A stretch of 12,082 bases of DNA, from the NCBI GenBank assembly GCA_017416885.1, contig JAFQAM010000236.1, forward strand, positions 1 through 12,082, written 5' to 3'. The number at the start of each line of letters is the position of its first letter. Position 1 is the stretch's first letter. Origin of the DNA: Clostridia bacterium. GTDB lineage: Bacteria > Bacillota > Clostridia > Oscillospirales > CAG-272. The position numbers and the translations under genes were made by a program. The notes beneath the pieces are model-generated. The model ran no database searches, was not told where the DNA came from, and saw only the letters and a list, made by a program, of their open reading frames with translations. Positions 6,579-12,082 of the stretch are shown one piece after another.

Positions 6579-6608
6579 CTTGATAAAAATCTATTAATTT
6601 TTATCAAG
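6579..6608. repeat. 12-bp inverted repeat straddling the uxuA stop codon
   Basis: CTTGATAAAAAT (6579-6590) is the exact reverse complement of ATTTTTATCAAG (6597-6608). The six bases between contain the TAA stop codon of uxuA (6596-6594). The upstream arm (minus strand) encodes the final Leu-Asp-Lys-Asn of UxuA. This is the same geometry as at the flavodiiron stop codon, and array D follows directly. No U-tract follows on the minus strand. Confidence 0.9.
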
Positions 6609-7667
6609 GGTGTCCCAAACTCCAAGCATATACATAATGCCTAAAGCTCTATCGTATAGTCCATAACCGGGACGGACAGTGCCCGGCTTTTCGTCCCACA
6701 GGTGTCTGCCGTGGTCGGGACGGATATATCCCTTAAAGCCGCAATCGTGGTATGCTTTTAAGATTTCTATAATGCCTGTATCTCCGTCGCAATCTCTGTG
6801 GCTTGCTTCGGAAAAGTCGCCGTTTGGAAAATGCTTTACATTTCTGATATGGGCAAATGCAATTCTGTCACAGTGCTTTCTAACTATGTCGGCTACATTG
6901 TTGTTTGGATTTGCATTAAGGCTGCCTGAGCATAATGTAAGACAGTTATATTCATCATCAACCATTTTTAAGAAGCGATCAATGCTTGGTTCATCAATAA
7001 GTAATCTTGGCAAGCCGAAAATATCCCACGGCGGATCATCCATATGGATAGCCATTTTGATATCAACCTCGCGACAGGTTGGCATAATTGCTTCAAGAAA
7101 ATACTTTAAGTTTGCCCACAGCTTTTCGTGGTCAACGCCTTCGTATGCTTTGAAAAGCTCGTCAAGGCGCGCCATTCTTTCAGGCTCCCAGCCCGGGAAT
7201 GACATATTATATTTTTCTGTAAAATCAAGAATATATTTCGCCATTGCGTTATAATCGCTTTGAATCATATTCTTTTCATAGAAAAGCGCAGTTGAGCCGT
7301 CGCCTACCTCGTGGAAAAGATTACTTCTTGTCCAGTCGAAAATCGGCATAAAGTTATAGCAAATTACCTTAACACCGAATTTTGATAAATTACGGATTGT
7401 GGTTTTGTAATTTTCTATATACATATCTCTTGTCGGCAAGCCTATTTTAATATCGTCGTGAACATTTACGGATTCCACAACATCCATATTAAAGCCGTAC
7501 TCATCAAGCTGCTTTTTTACCTCGGCAATTTCTTCTTCATACCATATTTCGCCGGGCATTTTGTGGTGTAATGCCCATACAATACCGTCAACTCCCGGTA
7601 TTTGCTTTATGTCTGATAGTTTGATACGGTCATTGCCCTCGCCGTACCATCTGAAAGTCATTTTCAT
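6594..7667 (-). CDS. uxuA: Mannonate dehydratase
   Basis: The 357-residue protein opens with MKMTFRWYG and continues QIPGVDGIVWALHH, a close match to Firmicutes UxuA proteins. It is a TIM barrel of the xylose-isomerase-like superfamily. Expected metal and catalytic positions are visible: His208 in MAIHMDDPPW, Cys246 in LTLCSGSL, His273 in FAHIRNVKH and Asp318-His319 in RPDHGRH. The enzyme converts D-mannonate to 2-keto-3-deoxygluconate and water in the cytoplasm, the common step of glucuronate degradation. The start follows GAGGT with about 6 bases spacing. It is the first gene of an operon with uxuB and the flavodiiron gene. Its last four codons form an arm of the inverted repeat at 6579-6608. 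Confidence 0.96.
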   Translation of the reverse strand: MKMTFRWYGEGNDRIKLSDIKQIPGVDGIVWALHHKMPGEIWYEEEIAEVKKQLDEYGFNMDVVESVNVHDDIKIGLPTRDMYIENYKTTIRNLSKFGVKVICYNFMPIFDWTRSNLFHEVGDGSTALFYEKNMIQSDYNAMAKYILDFTEKYNMSFPGWEPERMARLDELFKAYEGVDHEKLWANLKYFLEAIMPTCREVDIKMAIHMDDPPWDIFGLPRLLIDEPSIDRFLKMVDDEYNCLTLCSGSLNANPNNNVADIVRKHCDRIAFAHIRNVKHFPNGDFSEASHRDCDGDTGIIEILKAYHDCGFKGYIRPDHGRHLWDEKPGTVRPGYGLYDRALGIMYMLGVWDTLDKN

Positions 7668-7697
7668 AACTTTACCTCGCTATTTTTTGATATTAAC

Positions 7698-7726
7698 ATT
7701 TTATCATAATATTAGAATATATTCAA
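7698..7726 (-). promoter_or_regulatory. Sigma-A promoter of the uxuA operon, with a palindrome on the -35 box
   Basis: On the minus strand TTGAAT (7721-7726) and TAAAAT (7698-7703) are 17 bases apart, about 30 bases upstream of the start codon. The 10-base perfect palindrome GAATATATTC (7715-7724) overlaps the -35 box and could be an operator, although it is short and AT-rich. Confidence 0.7.
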
Positions 7727-7739
7727 CTACCAATTTTTG

Positions 7740-7765
7740 AAAAACTTGTGTTTTCACAAGTTTTT
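7740..7765. terminator. Perfect 11-bp hairpin with U-runs on both sides, upstream of the uxuA promoter
   Basis: AAAAACTTGTG (7740-7750) pairs exactly with CACAAGTTTTT (7755-7765) around TTTT. Five U residues end the stem on either strand. It can act as a second terminator that stops leftward transcripts before the uxuA promoter. Array E lies between it and the terminator at 7841-7870. Confidence 0.65.
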
Positions 7766-7768
7766 CAT

Positions 7769-7838
7769 TTGCGTAGCAAGCTTCACTATGGCGAAAACAC
7801 CTTCATTGCTTGCAACTTCACTGTGAAACAACTTCACT
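7769..7838. repeat. Hairpin array E (linker CTTCACT)
   Basis: Linkers are CTTCACT (7781), CTTCATT (7801), CTTCACT (7816) and CTTCACT (7832), all in one orientation at 15-20 base spacing. Between them are TTGC-GTA-GCAA (7769-7779), a decayed GGCG-AAAA-CACC unit (7790-7801), TTGC-TT-GCAA (7806-7815) and TGT-GAA-ACA (about 7822-7830). The linker is the same as in array D, more than 1.2 kb away on the other side of uxuA. Stems are shorter and one is imperfect, so it may be an older copy. Confidence 0.7.
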
Positions 7839-7840
7839 AT

Positions 7841-7870
7841 AAAAAACGGATAACCGTTTGGTTATCCGTT
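7841..7870 (-). terminator. Rho-independent terminator of the XRE regulator gene
   Basis: AACGGATAACC (7845-7855) pairs exactly with GGTTATCCGTT (7860-7870) around GTTT. On the minus strand the 11-bp stem ends in six U residues (7846-7841). It is about 65 bases past the XRE stop codon. Confidence 0.85.
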
Positions 7871-7933
7871 CAATTTATTTGTCGATATCCTTGTGTAAAT
7901 TCTTAGCTTTGAAAATGTGCATAATGTTCGCCT

Positions 7934-8146
7934 TTAAATTAGCGGTTTTGGATTATCTGTTAGCCCTGCAAGATAATCAAGAGTTACATTATAATATTTT
8001 GCTAATTGTACCATAAAAGCAAACGGTGGCTCTCTATGTCCCGCTTCATAATTTCGATATGTATTTAACCACATTCCAAGCTCTTTTGCCAACTTTTCCT
8101 GTGTTATGTCTCTATCTTCTCTTAAATCTCTAATTCTGTTATACAT
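7934..8146 (-). CDS. Small XRE-family helix-turn-helix repressor
   Basis: The 70-residue protein is almost entirely one HTH domain of the Cro/C1 type: LREDRDITQEKLAKELG (8-24) carries helices 1-2, and the recognition helix lies at about 27-37, ending in YEAGHREP. LAKYYNVTLDYLAGLTD (48-64) is the usual end of the domain. It should bind DNA as a dimer. The gene is divergent from the 87-residue gene at 8265. The 118 bases between them hold two overlapping promoters and three copies of an ATCA-N2-TGAT palindrome, the expected kind of site for such a protein, so autorepression is likely. The start follows AGAGGTGAT. It could be the repressor half of a small stress or toxin-like module, or a mobile-element remnant; nothing in the protein decides this. 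Confidence 0.9.
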   Translation of the reverse strand: MYNRIRDLREDRDITQEKLAKELGMWLNTYRNYEAGHREPPFAFMVQLAKYYNVTLDYLAGLTDNPKPLI

Positions 8147-8171
8147 TTTTAATCACCTCTTTGTTTATTTT

Positions 8172-8200
8172 AGCATAAAATCATTTGATGTTATTGACAA
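8172..8200 (-). promoter_or_regulatory. Promoter of the XRE gene
   Basis: On the minus strand TTGTCA (8195-8200) and TATGCT (8172-8177) are 17 bases apart. The -35 box overlaps the -35 box of the divergent promoter base for base, so the two promoters probably compete. Operator O1 fills the spacer. Confidence 0.65.
8180..8189. promoter_or_regulatory. Operator O1 of the XRE repressor
   Basis: ATCA-TT-TGAT is centred at 8184.5, within the spacer of the XRE promoter. It shares the core of O2 and O3 but has the shortest symmetric arms, which suggests the weakest site. Binding here would shut the regulator's own promoter. Confidence 0.65.
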
Positions 8201-8222
8201 AACCATCAAATGATGTTATAAT
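8194..8222 (+). promoter_or_regulatory. Consensus sigma-A promoter of the 87-residue protein gene
   Basis: TTGACA (8194-8199) and TATAAT (8217-8222) match the consensus at all twelve positions with a 17-base spacer. Such a strong promoter is probably kept silent by the operators in and after it. Confidence 0.85.
8204..8215. promoter_or_regulatory. Operator O2 of the XRE repressor
   Basis: CATCA-AA-TGATG is centred at 8209.5 and occupies the spacer between the -35 and -10 boxes of the rightward promoter. It is 25 bases from O1 and 32 bases from O3, centre to centre. Confidence 0.75.
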
Positions 8223-8233
8223 ATTTTAAAAAC

Positions 8234-8249
8234 AACATCATTTGATGTT
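8234..8249. promoter_or_regulatory. Operator O3 of the XRE repressor
   Basis: AACATCA-TT-TGATGTT is the most complete copy, with 7-bp arms centred at 8241.5. It lies just past the expected rightward transcription start and a few bases before the ribosome site (8253-8260), so bound protein would act as a roadblock. Confidence 0.75.
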
Positions 8250-8264
8250 TTTAGAGGTGATTTT

Positions 8265-8528
8265 ATGAATGAATTAATTGAAAAAATGTGGTATGAGGAA
8301 TTTAGACCTAATGAAAAGCATTTTATTTATACTGAGGAAATACGCAAAAAGCAGTTATTTCTTGAAAATTATGAAAAAAAGCTTCGTGAACTGTTAGATG
8401 AGAAAGAAGAAAAGTTGTTTGAGGATTTTATCAGCGCATTTTTTGATATTTTAGATTTAGAAAGATTAGATGCGTTTACATGCGGCGTGCATTTTGCGGG
8501 GAAAATTGTTAAGGGACTTTTTATGTAA
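8265..8528 (+). CDS. Small protein of unknown function under XRE control (resembles DUF6809-type proteins)
   Basis: The 87-residue protein starts at an ATG preceded by AGAGGTGA (8253-8260), nearly the same leader as the divergent XRE gene. It is charged and helical: an NPSE-like RPNE motif (14-17), a Lys/Glu-rich stretch EKKLRELLDEKEEKLFEDFI (37-56) that looks like a coiled or packed helix, and a C-terminal FTCGVHFAGKIVKGLF (71-86). This order resembles the DUF6809 family of small clostridial proteins as I remember it; I could not check. No transmembrane segment or enzyme motif is seen. It is the only rightward gene, transcribed from a consensus promoter under three operators, and array F follows its stop codon. 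Function unknown; regulated, probably normally silent. Confidence 0.8.
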   Translation: MNELIEKMWYEEFRPNEKHFIYTEEIRKKQLFLENYEKKLRELLDEKEEKLFEDFISAFFDILDLERLDAFTCGVHFAGKIVKGLFM

Positions 8529-8530
8529 AG

Positions 8531-8657
8531 ATGAATTGGCTTCGCCATAAATTGAGCAAGCTCATGAATTGCTTCGCATAAATTGTTATGAGAATATGAA
8601 TTGCATCTTTGGCGCATTTCTATATGTGCTTCGCACTCGATATATTTGCTTCGCAAA
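8531..8657. repeat. Hairpin array F (linker ATGAATT / ATAAATT, then CGATATAT)
   Basis: Linkers alternate ATGAATT (8531), ATAAATT (8547), ATGAATT (8564), ATAAATT (8578), ATGAATT (8596). Stems between and after them are TGGC-TTC-GCCA (8537-8547), TGAGC-AA-GCTCA (8553-8564), TGC-TTC-GCA (8570-8578), GTGC-TTC-GCAC (8626-8636) and TTTGC-TTC-GCAAA (8645-8657). The part at 8585-8625 is poorly palindromic. The last two stems are separated by CGATATAT (8638-8645), the linker of array B. The array starts two bases after the stop codon of the 87-residue gene and lies before the terminator at 8696-8723. Confidence 0.85.
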
Positions 8658-8695
8658 ATGTGAACTGAGGCCGGCATCTATCACATATAAAACAT

Positions 8696-8723
8696 AAAAC
8701 CAAACGGCTGCCCGTTTGGTTTT
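8696..8723 (-). terminator. Rho-independent terminator shared by xylB and the opposing small gene
   Basis: AAAACCAAACGG (8696-8707) pairs exactly with CCGTTTGGTTTT (8712-8723) around CTGC. The stem ends in U residues on both strands, followed by further U-rich sequence. It lies 4 bases beyond the xylB stop codon and also faces the end of the convergent 87-residue gene, so it probably works both ways. Confidence 0.85.
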
Positions 8724-8727
8724 TGTT

Positions 8728-10191
8728 TTATAGTGTTTTATATATGCTTTTTAACTGTGGATAGATAGACGCAAAAATGCGATAGTATTTTTCGTACTCT
8801 TCTACATTTTGCGGCTTGTGTGGCTCGGTGAATTTAATCAGCTTACGGCAAGCATCCTCAACGGATGGATAGATACCTGTGCCGACGCCTGCTAAGATTG
8901 CAACACCGAGAGCCGGTCCTTCGCCTGCCTCTATGGTTTTTACAGAGAGATTAAATGTGCCGCAGAGCATTTCGCGCCATAATGCGCTTGTGCCACCGCC
9001 GCCTACGGCTACCATATCGGATAGAGGAATATCCATTTCTTTTAATACTTCTAAACAGTCACGAAGTGAGTATGTTACGCCCTCCATTACTGCTCTTAAG
9101 AAATGCTTTTTCTCGTGCATTGCGCTGATGCCGAAAAATACGCCTCTTGCATTTGGATCAAGGTGAGGTGTTCTCTCGCCCATTAAGTACGGCAAATAGA
9201 TAAGGCTTTCTGCTCCTATTTTAACACTTTCGGCAAGAGCATCAATTTCTTTATAGTTAAGATTTTCTGCAAAATTTGTTCTGAACCATTTTAAGGATAG
9301 TCCTGCGCCCTGTGTTACTCCCATTACATGCCATTTATTAGGTACCGCGCAACAGAATGTATGCACTCTGCCGCCTTTATCAATTACAGGCTTATCTGTA
9401 TGAGCATAAACTACTCCGCTTGTACCGATTGTGGTAAATGCTTTTCCGCTTTCAACTACGCCTGAGCCTACGGCAGCTGCTGCATTATCGCCTGCGCCTC
9501 CTACTACGGGAACGCCCTCTAAAATGCCAATGCCTGTTACCTTTCCTGTAACCTCAACGCTTTCATAAACGGTTGCAAGCAAGCTTTTATCAATGCTTAA
9601 TTTTTCAAGAATCTCATCGCTCCAGCATCTGTTTGGTACATCAAGTAATTGCATACCGCTTGCATCGGAAACCTCTGTTGCAAAAACGCCTGTGAGACGG
9701 TAACGGATATAATCCTTTGGAAGCAGGATTTTTGCGCATTTCGCGTAATTTTCAGGCTCGTTATTTCTTACCCATAAAATTTTTGATGCGGTAAAGCCTG
9801 TTAATGCAGGATTGGCTGTAATTTCAATTAATCTTTCTTTGCCTACAAGATTTGTGATTTCTTCACATTCCTTTTCGGTTCTCTGGTCGCACCATATAAT
9901 TGACGGGCGAATAACCTCTCCGTCCTTATCAAGCATAACAAGACCGTGCATCTGACCGCTTAAGCCGATGCCGCAAATTTTGTCGTTTTCGTTTTCTATG
10001 CCCTCGGACACAAATTTTAATGTTTCATAAACTGCGTTATACCAATCCTCGGGGTTTTGCTCTGCCCAACCGTTTTTTGGCTGATACATTGGATATTCCA
10101 CGGTTTTGGAACGGATTTTATTGCCGTTTTCGTCAAATAAAACTGTTTTTGTGCCTGATGTTCCTATATCAACGCCTATTAAATATCTCAT
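8728..10191 (-). CDS. xylB: Xylulokinase
   Basis: The 487-residue FGGY-family kinase has an N-terminal ATPase lobe with GVDIGTSGTK (6-15), the sugar-binding GLSGQMHG (76-83), IWCDQRT (99-105), the catalytic region GGAGDNAAAA (231-240) with Asp235 as the expected base, TIGTSG (254-259), the hinge YLPYLMGERTPHLD (332-345) and the C-terminal nucleotide site AVGGGGTSALWREML (395-409). It phosphorylates D-xylulose with ATP to xylulose 5-phosphate for the pentose phosphate pathway. Its ATG shares one base with the TGA of xylA (TGATG), so the two genes are translationally coupled; the ribosome site (GGTGG) is weak and inside xylA. Length and motifs are typical, and the neighbour fixes the sugar. Confidence 0.96.
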   Translation of the reverse strand: MRYLIGVDIGTSGTKTVLFDENGNKIRSKTVEYPMYQPKNGWAEQNPEDWYNAVYETLKFVSEGIENENDKICGIGLSGQMHGLVMLDKDGEVIRPSIIWCDQRTEKECEEITNLVGKERLIEITANPALTGFTASKILWVRNNEPENYAKCAKILLPKDYIRYRLTGVFATEVSDASGMQLLDVPNRCWSDEILEKLSIDKSLLATVYESVEVTGKVTGIGILEGVPVVGGAGDNAAAAVGSGVVESGKAFTTIGTSGVVYAHTDKPVIDKGGRVHTFCCAVPNKWHVMGVTQGAGLSLKWFRTNFAENLNYKEIDALAESVKIGAESLIYLPYLMGERTPHLDPNARGVFFGISAMHEKKHFLRAVMEGVTYSLRDCLEVLKEMDIPLSDMVAVGGGGTSALWREMLCGTFNLSVKTIEAGEGPALGVAILAGVGTGIYPSVEDACRKLIKFTEPHKPQNVEEYEKYYRIFASIYPQLKSIYKTL

Positions 10192-11507
10192 CAGATGCCA
10201 CCGAACATAATTTGGTTGATTACGCTTTCAAGGTATTCCTGCGCGCCTGATTTCTTTTCCTCAACTACATTTAAGCTAAGTGCGTACTCGCTAAGGCTTT
10301 CAAGTGTTGCCTTACCTGATACGATTTCTGCGCCAATGCCTGTATTGTAGGATGCGTATCTATTCTTTACAAACTCGTCAATTCTGCCGTCCTCAACGAT
10401 TTTGTATGCTAACTTTAAGCCTAAAGCGAAGCTATCCATACCTGAAATATAGGATAGGAAAATATCCTCGTGAGTCATTGAGCCTCTTCTTGGCTTTGAG
10501 TCAAAGTTAAGACCGCCGTTTGTAAAGCCGCCTGCCTTTAATACCTCAAGCATACAGTAGGTTGCGTTATATACATCTGTTGGGAATTGGTCTGTGTCCC
10601 AACCTAAAAGGTAGTCGCCTTGGTTTGCGTCAATTGAGCCGAATGCGCCGTTAATTCTTGCGGTTGCAAGCTCGTGCTGGAAGGTATGGCCTGCTAATGT
10701 TGCGTGGTTAGCCTCAATATTCATCTTGAAATCCTTATCAAGACCGTACTTACGAAGGAATGCAAGAACTGTTGCTGTATCAAAATCGTATTGATGCTTT
10801 GTTGGCTCCTTTGGCTTTGGCTCGATATAGAAATCTCCCTTAAAGCCGTTCTTTCTTGCGTATTCAACGGACATCTTTAAGAGGCGCGCCATATTGTCAA
10901 GCTCTAAGCCCATATCGGTATTGAGTAGAGTTTCATAGCCTTCACGACCGCCCCAGAATACATAGCCCTCTCCGCCTAATTCAATAGTAATATCAAGAGC
11001 CTTTTTAACCTGAGCCGCTGCATATGCGTAAACATCTGCGTTTGGAGCAGTGCCTGCGCCGTGTACAAATCTTGGATTGTTAAACAGGTTAGCTGTTCCC
11101 CAAAGAAGCTTTTTATTGTACTTCTTCATATTAGCTTTGATGATAGGTACAATTTTGTCAAGGTTGTCCTGGAATTCCTTTAAGGATGCTCCCTCAGGCG
11201 CAATATCCTTATCGTGGAAGCAGAAGTAGTCAATGCCTAACTTATCCATAAGCTCGAAGCCTGCTTCAACCTTCTTTTCGGCAATTTCCATAGGTGTTAA
11301 GCCGCCAAATGACTTATCAACTGTACCGATACCGAACATATCAGTACCGTCTCCGCAAAGCGTATGCCAATATGACATAGCGAAGCGAAGCTGCTCTCTC
11401 ATAGTTTTACCGCCTACTACCTCGTCAGCATTGTAATACTTAAAGGAAAGTGGATTTGTGGACTTAGGTCCCTCGTACTTGATTTTTTCTACATTAAAAA
11501 TGCTCAT
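10191..11507 (-). CDS. xylA: Xylose isomerase
   Basis: The 438-residue protein is a class II xylose isomerase of usual length. Signatures in order are FCFHDKD (95-101) with His98 and Asp101, VFWGGREGYE (183-192), IEPKPKEPTKHQYDFD (228-243) with Glu229 and Lys231, NIEANHATLAGH (263-274) with Glu265 and His268, SIDANQGD (291-298) with Asp293, WDTDQFP (303-309) with Asp304 and Asp306, and NFDSKPRR (334-341) with Asp336. These are the metal and substrate residues of the family. It interconverts D-xylose and D-xylulose in the cytoplasm. It follows the GH31 gene by 15 bases (ribosome site GAGGT at 11516-11520) and overlaps xylB by one base, so all three form one operon. No promoter is seen directly upstream. 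Confidence 0.98.
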   Translation of the reverse strand: MSIFNVEKIKYEGPKSTNPLSFKYYNADEVVGGKTMREQLRFAMSYWHTLCGDGTDMFGIGTVDKSFGGLTPMEIAEKKVEAGFELMDKLGIDYFCFHDKDIAPEGASLKEFQDNLDKIVPIIKANMKKYNKKLLWGTANLFNNPRFVHGAGTAPNADVYAYAAAQVKKALDITIELGGEGYVFWGGREGYETLLNTDMGLELDNMARLLKMSVEYARKNGFKGDFYIEPKPKEPTKHQYDFDTATVLAFLRKYGLDKDFKMNIEANHATLAGHTFQHELATARINGAFGSIDANQGDYLLGWDTDQFPTDVYNATYCMLEVLKAGGFTNGGLNFDSKPRRGSMTHEDIFLSYISGMDSFALGLKLAYKIVEDGRIDEFVKNRYASYNTGIGAEIVSGKATLESLSEYALSLNVVEEKKSGAQEYLESVINQIMFGGI

Positions 11508-11522
11508 TGTTTTATACCTCTT

Positions 11523-12082
11523 TTAATTATTTTTAAAGATTTCAATATTTATATTACCGTTTTTCCTTACATAAACGGGAATATGCTCAATTGGCGCGTT
11601 GGCTGAAATGATTTGTCCGCCGCTATACTCCTTGCCTGTATATGCGTCAAGCCAAATTTCGCCCTGCGGGAAATAAACCTGTCTTTGCCTTTTGCCAAGC
11701 TCCATTATAGGACAGACAAGCAGGCTGTCACCAAACATAAATTGGTCATCAATATCCCATACATTATCATTCGGATAATCGTAAAATAGCGGTCGCATTG
11801 GCGGTGTACCCTTTTTGTGGGCTTCTTCCATAATTTTCGTAATATACGGCTTCATTCTTTCGCGAAGGAAAATATGATTTTTCATTATCTCAAAATTGTC
11901 CTCGCCATAGCTCCATATTTCGTTATCTCCGCCTGTATAGCACTGTCCGCCGCCCTTGGCGTTTTCGTCAGCGGGGATATATGGCATACGGTAGCCGTGT
12001 AATCGCAAAACGGGACAGAAGGTTGCGTATTCAAACCATCTGACAACTAATTCCTTATAGTCGTCCTCAAGTGGGTCTCCAC
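11523..12082 (-). CDS. GH31 glycoside hydrolase, probable alpha-xylosidase, C-terminal part (start beyond window)
   Basis: The frame is open to the window edge and ends at TAA 11523-11525, leaving 185 residues. There is no true start here: the preceding codons encode GDPLEDDYKELVVRWFEYAT, so the TTG at 12008 is internal. The fragment holds the end of the GH31 barrel, with the RWF-Y-FCPVLRLHG pattern and GGDNEIWSYGEDNFEIM, where the W-YG motif is typical of the family. It is followed by the C-terminal beta domains (FGDSLLVCPI, YTGKEYSGG, HIPVYVRKNG). The catalytic residues lie upstream, outside the window. Alpha-xylosidase activity on imported xyloglucan fragments is inferred from the tight link to xylA-xylB; alpha-glucosidase is the alternative. 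Confidence 0.88.
   Translation of the reverse strand, partial: GDPLEDDYKELVVRWFEYATFCPVLRLHGYRMPYIPADENAKGGGQCYTGGDNEIWSYGEDNFEIMKNHIFLRERMKPYITKIMEEAHKKGTPPMRPLFYDYPNDNVWDIDDQFMFGDSLLVCPIMELGKRQRQVYFPQGEIWLDAYTGKEYSGGQIISANAPIEHIPVYVRKNGNINIEIFKNN

Noticed and set aside
6679..7254. A 191-codon rightward frame
   Set aside because: It is the shadow of uxuA on the opposite strand; no ribosome site and no recognisable domain.
7934..8528. Toxin-antitoxin pair
   Set aside because: The size and XRE regulator fit loosely, but toxin-antitoxin genes are normally co-directional, and the 87-residue protein shows no toxin motif. I kept it as an unknown repressor-controlled gene.
11523..12008. A complete 161-residue gene starting at a TTG codon
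   Set aside because: The frame continues upstream with clear GH31 sequence to the window edge, so this is the end of a larger gene.

Overview
The window looks like chromosomal DNA from an anaerobic, AT-rich clostridium of the gut or rumen type (Oscillospiraceae/Lachnospiraceae-like). The grounds are strong AGGAGG/GAGGTG ribosome sites, sigma-A promoters with 17-base spacers, U-tailed terminators, a clostridial-type flavodiiron protein, and plant-sugar genes of Firmicutes type. No taxonomic search was possible. All genes but one small one are on the minus strand.

Reading with transcription from right to left: (i) 12082-8728 is a xylose operon: the C-terminal end of a GH31 glycosidase (probable alpha-xylosidase), xylA (xylose isomerase) and xylB (xylulokinase), closed by a terminator. 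(ii) 8528-7934 is a small divergent pair, an XRE repressor facing an 87-residue protein. Three copies of one palindrome lie in and around their interleaved promoters. (iii) 7667-3717 is a hexuronate operon: uxuA (mannonate dehydratase), uxuB (SDR-type D-mannonate oxidoreductase) and a large flavodiiron-flavin reductase-rubredoxin fusion whose ribosome site overlaps the uxuB stop codon. (iv) 3399-1684 is a cytoplasmic GH36-type glycosidase with its own promoter and terminator. (v) 1024-1 is the N-terminal part of an unrecognised membrane-anchored protein. Together, the sugar genes fit intracellular use of side-chain sugars of hemicellulose (xylose, glucuronate/galacturonate, galactose).

The most unusual content is between the genes. 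Six intergenic stretches (A 1060-1342, B 1527-1631, C 3519-3699, D 6376-6575, E 7769-7838, F 8531-8657) are arrays of short hairpins. Stems of about 3-7 bp differ in sequence from unit to unit but stay self-complementary. They are separated by a short linker that is nearly constant within an array and usually differs between arrays: AATATCACT in A, TCGATATAT in B, GCTAAATT in C, CTTCACT in D and E, ATRAATT in F. In A, C and D the linker flips orientation within the array; in C and F it alternates between two variants. B, C and F lie between a stop codon and a terminator, and D lies between uxuA and uxuB. Where C and D meet their upstream genes, a perfect inverted repeat (15 and 12 bp arms) straddles the stop codon and uses the last codons as one arm. 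I do not recognise this as a named repeat family; it is the best candidate here for an undescribed system.
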